Positions 23,366 through 30,010 of a stretch of DNA of 30,010 nt are shown one piece after another (position 1 is the first letter of the stretch; the number at the start of each line of letters is the position of its first letter). A program made the translations under genes and the position numbers. The DNA is from CAZNHL01 sp964572965 (GTDB taxonomy: Bacteria; Bacteroidota; Bacteroidia; Cytophagales; UBA9547), in assembly GCA_964572965.1 (NCBI GenBank), contig CAZNHL010000055.1, positions 1 to 30,010 on the forward strand. Direction: 5' to 3'. The notes under the pieces were generated by a model. The model had not been told where the DNA came from, ran no database searches, and saw only the letters and a list, made by a program, of their open reading frames with translations.

Positions 23366-24337
23366 CTACTTATTAATAGCAACTTTGCTAAGCAAACTAT
23401 CAACGATCTGACGAGAATTTACGCCGTCTGCGTCTGCCTCGTAGTTTAAGATAATGCGATGCGCCAATACATCTTTGGCAATTTCTTTGATATCTTCCGG
23501 CAATACATAATCGCGTTCATTAAAGAAAGCAGTGGCTCTTGCTGCCAGATTGAGACTAATACTTGCACGTGGTGAAGCACCAAATTGTATATATTCTGCT
23601 TCCTCTACTAAACCATAATCCTGTGGGCGGCGAGTAGCAAAAATCAATTCTATGATATAGCGCTCAAGAGACTCCGAAATTGTAACCTGATTAATAGCCT
23701 TACTTATTTCAGCAATATCTTCCTGTGTCAGAATTGTATTGATTTCAGGAGCGAAGCTCAGATTGGCCATTCGGCGCATTACTTCCAGCTCCTGCTCTTT
23801 GGTAAGATAGTCCACATAAACTTTCATCATGAAACGATCAACCTGTGCTTCCGGAAGGGGATAAGTACCTTCCTGTTCTACCGGGTTTTGCGTAGCCAAT
23901 ACCAGAAAAGGACGATCAAGTTTATATGTAGTTTCTCCGATAGTTACTTGCTTTTCCTGCATCGCTTCCAGCAAAGCTGACTGTACTTTAGCAGGGGAGC
24001 GGTTTACTTCATCTGCCAGAATTAAATTGGCAAAAATCGGCCCTTTCTTTACTTCAAAACGAGCTTCCTTTTGATTATAAATCATTGTCCCGATAAGATC
24101 TGAAGGAAGCAAGTCGGGAGTAAATTGTATTCTGTGAAAATTGAGATGCAAAACATTAGCCAGCGTATTTACTGTTAATGTTTTTGCAAGACCAGGTACA
24201 CCTTCCAAAAGAATATGTCCGCTTGTAAAAAGGCCAATCAATAAACGATTGACCATATATTCCTGACCAACAACAACTTTACTTACTTCAGCCTGAACGG
24301 CTTTTACCTTCTTTTGTAATACACTGATATCTGCCAT
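23366..24337 (-). CDS. MoxR-family AAA+ ATPase
   Basis: This encodes 323 residues from ATG at 24337; a TTG five codons upstream is less likely. The AAA_3 core has GHILLEGVPGLAKT (Walker A), NLILADEVNRSPAKVQ (Walker B and sensor), VLATQNPVEQEGTYPLPEAQ, and the lid domain with FGASPRASISL. MoxR ATPases act as chaperones that load metals or mature partner proteins, usually with VWA-domain proteins and a DUF58 protein encoded next door (established knowledge). Here no DUF58 or VWA gene follows: this is the last gene of the operon and the next gene is convergent. The partners are therefore either elsewhere or the upstream membrane proteins (inference). Confidence 0.93.
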   Translation of the reverse strand: MADISVLQKKVKAVQAEVSKVVVGQEYMVNRLLIGLFTSGHILLEGVPGLAKTLTVNTLANVLHLNFHRIQFTPDLLPSDLIGTMIYNQKEARFEVKKGPIFANLILADEVNRSPAKVQSALLEAMQEKQVTIGETTYKLDRPFLVLATQNPVEQEGTYPLPEAQVDRFMMKVYVDYLTKEQELEVMRRMANLSFAPEINTILTQEDIAEISKAINQVTISESLERYIIELIFATRRPQDYGLVEEAEYIQFGASPRASISLNLAARATAFFNERDYVLPEDIKEIAKDVLAHRIILNYEADADGVNSRQIVDSLLSKVAINK

Positions 24338-24373
24338 TTCTTTAGCCTTCAACAGTTAGCAGAACCAACCATT

Positions 24374-24745
24374 TTACCATTTTTTAAATATGAATATTAC
24401 TGCAAGCACAATAAAGCCGAAACCAACTGCATGATTCCAGGCAAATTTCTCTGTTTTGAAAACAAAAACGGTAATCAGTGAGAATACGATTAGTGAAACA
24501 GCTTCTTGTATTGTTTTTAATTCAAACAAAGAGAACGGGCCACCGTTTCCCTGATACCCGATTTTATTGGCAGGCACCTGAAACACATATTCGAAAAAGG
24601 CGATTCCCCAACTAATCAGGATAATAGCCCACCAACCTAGTTTATGAAGGTTGTTCAATGATTTCCATTGTAAATGACCATACCAGGCAAATGTCATAAA
24701 TGCATTGGAAATGGCTAAAAGAAGAATTGTCCAAAGAGTTTTCAA
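24374..24745 (-). CDS. DUF486 (DMT-superfamily) small membrane protein
   Basis: This encodes 123 residues with four hydrophobic segments. The N-terminal MKTLWTILLLAISNAFMTFAWYGHL is typical of DUF486 proteins, which are related to drug/metabolite transporters but of unknown function. The start codon is TTG at 24745, placed directly against the TAA of the preceding gene with no base between, so translation is probably coupled. MoxR follows after 36 bases. The family is recognised with fair confidence; substrate and direction of transport, if any, are unknown. Confidence 0.82.
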   Translation of the reverse strand: MKTLWTILLLAISNAFMTFAWYGHLQWKSLNNLHKLGWWAIILISWGIAFFEYVFQVPANKIGYQGNGGPFSLFELKTIQEAVSLIVFSLITVFVFKTEKFAWNHAVGFGFIVLAVIFIFKKW

Positions 24746-24934
24746 TTATTTCTTAAAGAGGTTTATAGTCCAAACAATTAAATTTGAAAGCAATGATGAT
24801 ACTTTTACAACTCCTGTTACTAAAAGTGCAAAAACCATCAATATAGGATACATCATTGCGAAAACGACATTCCAGATGATTCCGCCAACTTTAGCTGCGC
24901 CTGTTAACTTTTCCTCATTCTCTTCTTCTCGCAT
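24746..24934 (-). CDS. 62-residue membrane protein of unknown function
   Basis: The N-terminus is acidic (MREEENEEKLTGAAK), followed by one long or two short hydrophobic segments (about 16-45) and a C-terminal hydrophobic/basic tail WTINLFKK. The ATG overlaps the TGA of the upstream YfhO gene (TGATG), and the stop abuts the TTG start of the DUF486 gene. Both junctions argue strongly that this short frame is translated. I do not recognise a family. Position suggests a small subunit or accessory of YfhO or the DUF486 protein, which is an inference. Confidence 0.75.
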   Translation of the reverse strand: MREEENEEKLTGAAKVGGIIWNVVFAMMYPILMVFALLVTGVVKVSSLLSNLIVWTINLFKK

Positions 24935-27381
24935 CAGGCTTCCGGATTAGACTTTTTCCCTTTTACAGTCCATGCAACTGCGCCGATCAAACCACCAATC
25001 AGCAGTATAGAAGCAATGCGTGCAATTGTATTTCCTGTAGAGAAAGAAGTCGGTTGAAAACTAAACTCTATTATATGTTTACCTGCCGGAACGTCCATTG
25101 CGCGTAACACATAATTTACTCTTAAATGATCGGCAGGCTTACCATCTATTGTTACATTCCACCCTTCAGGATAATAAATTTCTGAGAATACTGCTAAACC
25201 ATCTTTTGTACTATTGGACTCATACTTCAGATAATCAGGCTTATAATCAGTTAAAACAATAGTAGCGGCCTCCATATCATAATTTGTCTGCTTTGTTTTG
25301 AATTTACTGGCATCAACAATTGCAATTGTGGCCGGATTAAAAGCAGAGTCTGACAAAGCATTGATCTCTTCATCAGGGCTATTTACCGTTTTTACATTTT
25401 GTACAAACCAGGCATTTCCTAAAGCTCCTGGTAATATTTGTACAGGCTGACGCTCATCACCAGTCATCACATACTTAGTATTTAGCATGTTCAGCACATT
25501 GATATTGTTTTTGCTTATCTGTCTTTCAATCAACTCCTGATAACGGCGTAATTTAGCAGCACTATAACCTCCGATTGACTTGTGGAAGTAGGAAGTACGT
25601 GCGTCATTAAAAGGATTCTGGATATTGAAAACGCGGTAACTCAAAGCCTTATCCTGATGAATCATTTCGTCGGCCGGAGTAATTGCAAAAAACTCCTCTT
25701 TTGCTTTACGTCTAAAGTTACTGTCATTCAGGTAACGCTTGTCTACTGACCAAAGGTCAAAAACAACCAGAAAGGCAATAATAGCCATGGCAACTTCCGT
25801 TCCGATTCTTTTCATTGCTACAGCAAACAATGCACCGGCAACCAACAAAATCAGGAATATACTGCGGACGGCATCTGTACGCACCATACTTTCCCTATCT
25901 GCATGAATAGAGTCTACCAACCACTGGCCAGCCTGCTGACGAAGCATGTCGTCTGAAGCTGTCGCATAACTACGTCCGCCGGCAAACAGGGCAATTATCA
26001 ATGCCAGCCCTGCCGTAAATCCGACAGCATAAAGAATTTTCTTTTTCTGTGCCGCCCAATCCTGAGTTTTAAGTACTCTGTCCAGAGCAAGAATACCAAG
26101 CGCAGGCATGCAAAATTGGGCAATCACAACACCCATTGACACCGCACGGAATTTATTGTAGCCTGGCAGGTAATCAAACAACAAGTAATTAAAAATGCCA
26201 AAATGTTTTCCCCATGAAAGGAAGAATGACAATATGGTTGCACCTAATAACCAGTATTTGATTTCACCTTCCACTACAAACAATCCTAATACAAAAAGGA
26301 AACAAATAATGGCTCCGAAATAAACCGGACCAGATGTAAATGCCAACTGGCCAAAATACAAAGGCACTTGCTGCGTAAAGTTTTTTGCCGTTGCTCTGTC
26401 AGCCTTCTGTTCCACAGCCTTAAAAGTTGCAGACTTTTCTCCTAATGGGCCATTGCTTGAACCTCCATAATAATTAGGTACCAGAATTGTAAAAGATTCA
26501 TCGGGTGTATTAGACCATTCAAATGCATAATCCCTGTCAAGGCCTTCGCTTGCAACTTCACCTTTAGCAGGCTGTAATTCCGACTTACCTCTTATTGAAT
26601 ATTTACCATACTCAAAAGTGGTTAAAAGGGCGCCCATGTTTGTTGCAGCAGCCAATGCAGCAACAACAACAAGTAATACTGTTGTTTTAGCAAAATCGGC
26701 AATCTCCTTATTCTTAATAGCAAGATAAAGCTGTGCAATACCAAAACCGACAACAATGATCACAAGATAGTAAGTAATCTGAAGGTGGTTTGTCAATAAA
26801 CTCATTGCCAGACCAAGTCCGAATACCAGAGCACCTATTAACTTATTTTTCCGATACGCATAATATATACCGCCTACAACCCATGGAATATAAGCCATTG
26901 CCAGAACCTTCCCATTGTGTCCGGCTTCTAATGAAATAAAACTAAAAGTTGAAAAGGCATAAGCAAAAGACCCTATAGCCGCTATTACAGGACGTAGCCC
27001 AAACATTAAGAAAAAGATATAACCGCTTATCAGCGTAAGTAACACCTGAAAAGCCGGGGAAGGAAACCCAAATTGTATAACTTTCTGAACATATGGGATT
27101 AGATTTCCTTCATAGACAGTAGAAACGAAATATGAAGGCATTCCACCAAACATAGAGTTTGTCCAAAGAGGCTGCTTACCAGTTTCCTCTCTGTACTTAA
27201 TAATCTCTTCTGCTCCACCCCTCCACTGAAGAATATCACTTTGTACAATTTCCTGGTTTTTGAAAAAGGCCGGTGAAAAATACACCACCAAAACAACTAA
27301 AAACGTTAGCAAAACAAGTAAGTGAGGCAGTACCTGTTTCTTAAAATCTATCTTTAACATGACAAAAATTTTTCTAAACAA
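24934..27381 (-). CDS. YfhO-family multi-spanning membrane protein
   Basis: This encodes 815 residues with about twelve predicted membrane helices, a large extracytoplasmic C-terminal domain and one last helix before a basic tail (KGKKSNPEA). The text after helix 1 (QSDILQWRGGAEEIIKYRE, then PLWTNSMFGGMPSYF) and the C-terminal EIYYPEGWNVTIDGKPADHLRVNYVLRAMDVPAGKH are characteristic of Bacteroidota YfhO proteins. The family shares the GT-C fold of lipid-linked glycosyltransferases. In Bacillus YfhO is tied to lipoteichoic-acid glycosylation (established knowledge), but the Bacteroidota substrate is unknown. It is the first gene of the operon leading to MoxR. No clear -7 box was found upstream. 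Confidence 0.92.
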   Translation of the reverse strand: MFRKIFVMLKIDFKKQVLPHLLVLLTFLVVLVVYFSPAFFKNQEIVQSDILQWRGGAEEIIKYREETGKQPLWTNSMFGGMPSYFVSTVYEGNLIPYVQKVIQFGFPSPAFQVLLTLISGYIFFLMFGLRPVIAAIGSFAYAFSTFSFISLEAGHNGKVLAMAYIPWVVGGIYYAYRKNKLIGALVFGLGLAMSLLTNHLQITYYLVIIVVGFGIAQLYLAIKNKEIADFAKTTVLLVVVAALAAATNMGALLTTFEYGKYSIRGKSELQPAKGEVASEGLDRDYAFEWSNTPDESFTILVPNYYGGSSNGPLGEKSATFKAVEQKADRATAKNFTQQVPLYFGQLAFTSGPVYFGAIICFLFVLGLFVVEGEIKYWLLGATILSFFLSWGKHFGIFNYLLFDYLPGYNKFRAVSMGVVIAQFCMPALGILALDRVLKTQDWAAQKKKILYAVGFTAGLALIIALFAGGRSYATASDDMLRQQAGQWLVDSIHADRESMVRTDAVRSIFLILLVAGALFAVAMKRIGTEVAMAIIAFLVVFDLWSVDKRYLNDSNFRRKAKEEFFAITPADEMIHQDKALSYRVFNIQNPFNDARTSYFHKSIGGYSAAKLRRYQELIERQISKNNINVLNMLNTKYVMTGDERQPVQILPGALGNAWFVQNVKTVNSPDEEINALSDSAFNPATIAIVDASKFKTKQTNYDMEAATIVLTDYKPDYLKYESNSTKDGLAVFSEIYYPEGWNVTIDGKPADHLRVNYVLRAMDVPAGKHIIEFSFQPTSFSTGNTIARIASILLIGGLIGAVAWTVKGKKSNPEA

Positions 27382-27564
27382 TTGGGTAATCTACGGCTAA
27401 GTTACTAAAAGCCTGCCATATGTTTCAGGTTTTAAATGATAAGTTTTGAGTACAATAGTTTATCAGCTAATTATTTCTTTTCCGGCGCTTAAAAAGATTC
27501 TAAATCACGCCATTTTCCATAGTAATCGTTCAAAAAGAAGGTATAATTTGCGATATTTATTGCG

Positions 27565-28989
27565 ATGAATAATCTCTGTATGGTGACCAATACTTTAACT
27601 ACTCAACAAAAGGCGCTGCGTGTGAACCTTGATCCTCGCAGTTATGGCACTTTTGCTGAGATCGGCGCGGGCCAAGAAGTAGCAGCCCTGTTTTTTAAAG
27701 CGGGTGCGGCTTCCGGAACTATTGCCAAAACTATGTCAGCTTATGATATGGTTTTTAGTGATGCTATTTATGGGAAAGAGGTAAGTGGGCGTTATGTAGT
27801 AGAATCGCGGCTAAGTAAAATGCTTCACCATGAATATGGCTTATTGGAGCAACGCCTCAAAGGGGTGCGCCCGGCTGATACATTGTTTTTTGCGTTTGCC
27901 AATACAGTCGTTTCATTAAACTTTAAAAAAACAAATCAGGGTCACGGATGGCTGGGAATTCGTTTTCAGTTAAGTCCTGATACTGAACCAAACGAACTGG
28001 TTTTGCATATCAATCTGCTTGACAATGACACATTTCAACAGCAGCAGGTAATCGGTATTTTGGGGGTTAACATGGTGTATGCCTGTTTCTATTATAATGA
28101 GAACCCTTTGCTGATGATTGATTCTTTGATGGACGGATTAAGCTCCGACCGTCTTGAAATTGATATGCTGCGATTAAGCGGACCTGACTTCAAACATGTA
28201 GATAATCGTTTACTTAGTCTGCATTTAGTAAAACAAGGTTATACTCAGGCTGCATTATTCGGGCCTAATAATGATGTATTGCAGCCTTCTGAAGTTCTTT
28301 ATAAGAAAAATATCATCGTAACAAGAGGACGCTTCAGGCCACCTACATACGCCAATCTTGATATGTTTGAAAGCGCTTACGAGCAGTTCAAAAGCGATAA
28401 GGACGTATATGGCAGCGACACGCTTCAGCTTGCAGAGTTAACGCTTTCCAATCTTACTTCAGAAGGAGAAATTAATGACCGTGATTTTCTAGACCGCGCA
28501 GATATTCTTACATCACTCGGGCAAACAGTATTGATTTCTAACTGTGAAGAATACTACAGGCTGGTAGATTACCTTTCTCGTCATACCAAATTAAAAATTG
28601 GTATTGTACTAGGCCTTCCTAGCCTTGACTATATTTTTGATGAAAAGTATTACCAAAACCTCAAAGCAGGTATCCTTGAAGCATTTGCTACACTATTTAG
28701 CAGAAAGGTAAAACTTTATGTTTATCCGCAGGCCGATCCATATACGGGAGAAGTAAAAACCCTGGAAGATTTCCGCCTACCGGAAAAGCTGATGGACCTT
28801 TACGAATATTTAATGGTAAACGATAAACTGGAGGACATTAAAGCTAAGAACCTGGAATACCTTCATATTTATTCTGACCATGTACTGAACATGTTAAGAA
28901 ATGGTGAAAAGGAATGGGATACTTTAGTTCCAAAAGTTGTATCCGAAGCAATAAAGTCCAGAAAACTGTTTGGCTATCAGCCTGAATAA
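27565..28989 (+). CDS. Conserved-looking 474-residue cytosolic protein, function not assigned
   Basis: ATG at 27565, or possibly 27580, opens a soluble protein without signal peptide or membrane helices. The N-terminal block is ALRVNLDPRSYGTFAEIGAGQEVAALFF, then GAASGTIAKTMSAYDMVFSDAIYG. Later blocks are GHGWLGIRFQL, LGVNMVYACFYY, NIIVTRGRFRPPTYANLDM and DRADILTSLGQTVLISNCEEYYRL. I recall similar proteins across Bacteroidota with mutually inconsistent database names. I do not trust any of those names and see no catalytic motif that decides the matter. FAEIGAGQEV looks methyltransferase-like, but the rest of the fold does not follow. It is a single gene ending before a strong shared terminator. 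Confidence 0.85.
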   Translation: MNNLCMVTNTLTTQQKALRVNLDPRSYGTFAEIGAGQEVAALFFKAGAASGTIAKTMSAYDMVFSDAIYGKEVSGRYVVESRLSKMLHHEYGLLEQRLKGVRPADTLFFAFANTVVSLNFKKTNQGHGWLGIRFQLSPDTEPNELVLHINLLDNDTFQQQQVIGILGVNMVYACFYYNENPLLMIDSLMDGLSSDRLEIDMLRLSGPDFKHVDNRLLSLHLVKQGYTQAALFGPNNDVLQPSEVLYKKNIIVTRGRFRPPTYANLDMFESAYEQFKSDKDVYGSDTLQLAELTLSNLTSEGEINDRDFLDRADILTSLGQTVLISNCEEYYRLVDYLSRHTKLKIGIVLGLPSLDYIFDEKYYQNLKAGILEAFATLFSRKVKLYVYPQADPYTGEVKTLEDFRLPEKLMDLYEYLMVNDKLEDIKAKNLEYLHIYSDHVLNMLRNGEKEWDTLVPKVVSEAIKSRKLFGYQPE

Positions 28990-29050
28990 TGTGATTTTAA
29001 AATTCTAAGATTAAATAATTACTGAGTCTATAAAGCTATCATATTTTTTT

Positions 29051-29093
29051 AAAAAGGAAAGGCTTCGCAAATATTGCGAAGCCTTTCCTTTTT
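29051..29093. terminator. Bidirectional terminator with a perfect 20-bp stem
   Basis: Bases 29051-29070 pair perfectly with 29074-29093. The stem carries an A-run on the left, a T-run on the right and the core GGCTTCGC/GCGAAGCC. It lies between two convergent genes and serves both. Confidence 0.95.
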
Positions 29094-29112
29094 CATAATT
29101 ATACCCTAAACT

Positions 29113-30010
29113 TTATTCTTTGACAATCTTTTCATGATAAGTATTATCTGCTAAAATCACTTTCAAAATATAATTTCCTTTTTCCAGCGCTGCACCTATT
29201 TTTATCGGTTGACTTGTATCGTCAACACGGAGGGTTTCCTGTACATTACCATAGGTGTCGTAAACATAAATAGTCGCCGACTGCTGCTCATTCGTATTGC
29301 TGATAGCAACTGTTAAATCATTCTGAAAAGGATTCGGATAAATCAATACCATTGATTTATCATGCTCTTCTGCTCTCACTGCAACAACCTTACTAGGGGT
29401 ATTTTTCCCATCATGATCATATTGTATCAGTCTATAATATGAAAGTCCGGCCAGAGCATTTTCATCCGTAAAACTATAATAAGAAGCAGACCATGCATCA
29501 CCATTTCCTTTTTGTGAACCAATTGTTTTATAATTCACACCATCTGACGAACGCTGCACATCAAAGTGACTGTTGTCTTTTTCAGTGGCCGTAACCCAGT
29601 TTAGTTTAACAGCACTTGCAGAAATTGCTTTTGCACCAAAACTGATGAAGTCAACAGGTAGCACACAAGGAGCACTGAACGTTTGCGTTGCTGTCCATTT
29701 TTGTTTACAAACGGCATCTGTTAATGTAAGCGTAACGGTTTTACTTCCTGTAGTTGTAAAATCACGTGTAACATTATTTCTAACATTTGCTCCAAAATTA
29801 ACAATTCTTGTTCCGTCGCTAAATTCCCATCTGGCAGAGTCAAGACTAATTGCATCATTAAAATGCGTATCAAACCCTAAGGCAAAAGTATACCTTCCGC
29901 ATGATGGATTTGTTCTTGTGATAGTAGGTCTTTGCGGATTTAAGAAAGGTATGTTAGAAATACCCAATCTTACATAAGCGCTGTTTAACAGTGACAGACC
30001 GGCAGGGGTA
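29113..30010 (-). CDS. Large T9SS-secreted protein with PKD-like domain (3' part; 5' end outside the window)
   Basis: The frame is open from the right edge (30010) to the stop at 29113-29115. The apparent start at 29967 is a TTG inside continuous coding sequence, and residues upstream (SLLNSAYVRLG) read on naturally. Visible domains are a PKD-like module (SARWEFSDGTRIVNFG, then GSKTVTLTLTDAVC), the segment with LPVDFISFGAKAISASAVKLNW and ADHFDVQRS-type text (here NSHFDVQRSSDG) that commonly precedes sorting domains, and a type A T9SS C-terminal domain: IYPNPFQNDLTV, ATIYVYDTYGNV, LEKGNYILKV, KIVKE at the end. It is therefore exported to the surface or medium by the system that GldJ supports. 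The N-terminal function is not visible. Confidence 0.93.
   Translation of the reverse strand, partial: TPAGLSLLNSAYVRLGISNIPFLNPQRPTITRTNPSCGRYTFALGFDTHFNDAISLDSARWEFSDGTRIVNFGANVRNNVTRDFTTTGSKTVTLTLTDAVCKQKWTATQTFSAPCVLPVDFISFGAKAISASAVKLNWVTATEKDNSHFDVQRSSDGVNYKTIGSQKGNGDAWSASYYSFTDENALAGLSYYRLIQYDHDGKNTPSKVVAVRAEEHDKSMVLIYPNPFQNDLTVAISNTNEQQSATIYVYDTYGNVQETLRVDDTSQPIKIGAALEKGNYILKVILADNTYHEKIVKE

Noticed and set aside
29965..29967. TTG at 29967 as the true start of the last gene
   Set aside because: No signal peptide follows, although the C-terminal T9SS domain demands one, and the frame stays open to the window edge. The gene is cut by the window.
1..30010. Defence island, prophage or secondary-metabolite cluster
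   Set aside because: No nuclease, methyltransferase, integrase, phage structural gene or assembly-line enzyme is present. The genes are mostly housekeeping and envelope functions.

Overview
The window looks like chromosomal DNA from a gliding Bacteroidota species, most likely of the Cytophaga type (order Cytophagales). Four things point there: a GldJ gliding lipoprotein, two proteins ending in type IX secretion (T9SS) sorting domains, a bacillithiol-synthesis BshA, and promoters of the Bacteroidota form (-7 TAnnTTTG, sometimes with -33 TTTG) upstream of at least eight genes. The assignment rests on gene content and sequence style; no database search was possible.

Layout. (1) 1-2047 is an accessory, partly decayed stretch. 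It holds the C-terminal remnant of a REP-associated tyrosine (IS200-like) transposase flanked by several small hairpins, a small lipoprotein gene, an exported NlpC/P60- or CHAP-like protein gene, and a 348-base gap without a gene. (2) 2048-6826 is minus-strand gldJ and mfd. (3) 6827-10200 runs from a divergent control region containing a striking nested palindrome, through bifunctional NAD(P)HX repair (nnrD type), a minimal signal-peptide-plus-T9SS-domain protein, to obg. (4) 10201-13696 is minus-strand purM-nitroreductase and bshA. The 420-base gap between them has two spaced palindromic 9-mers, a possible 49-residue plus-strand ORF and a terminator. (5) 13697-15693 is a plus-strand lipoprotein with a possible carbohydrate-binding C-terminal domain, a very long terminator stem, and an MgtC-like membrane protein. 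(6) 15695-18634 is a large exported fusion of a GH3 (NagZ-like) domain and a serine beta-lactamase-like domain. (7) 18941-23320 is a compact plus-strand run: mutL, two tandem rhomboid proteases and an enoyl-CoA hydratase. (8) 23366-27381 is a tightly packed minus-strand operon: a YfhO-family membrane protein, a 62-residue membrane protein, a DUF486 membrane protein and a MoxR AAA+ ATPase. (9) 27565-28989 is a conserved-looking 474-residue protein that I cannot assign. A 20-bp-stem bidirectional terminator follows, then the 3' end of a large T9SS-secreted PKD-domain protein that runs off the window.

Most of the window is housekeeping: DNA repair (Mfd, MutL), ribosome assembly (Obg), purine synthesis (PurM), metabolite repair (NnrD) and thiol synthesis (BshA). 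It is interleaved with envelope and surface functions (GldJ, T9SS cargo, rhomboids, GH3-serine hydrolase, YfhO). I see no CRISPR array, tRNA, rRNA, prophage or defence island. The most interesting material is non-coding or very small: the transposase remnant with its palindromes, the nested palindrome between mfd and nnrD, the small ORF with its own terminator near bshA, and the paired TTCGTCGAA sites.
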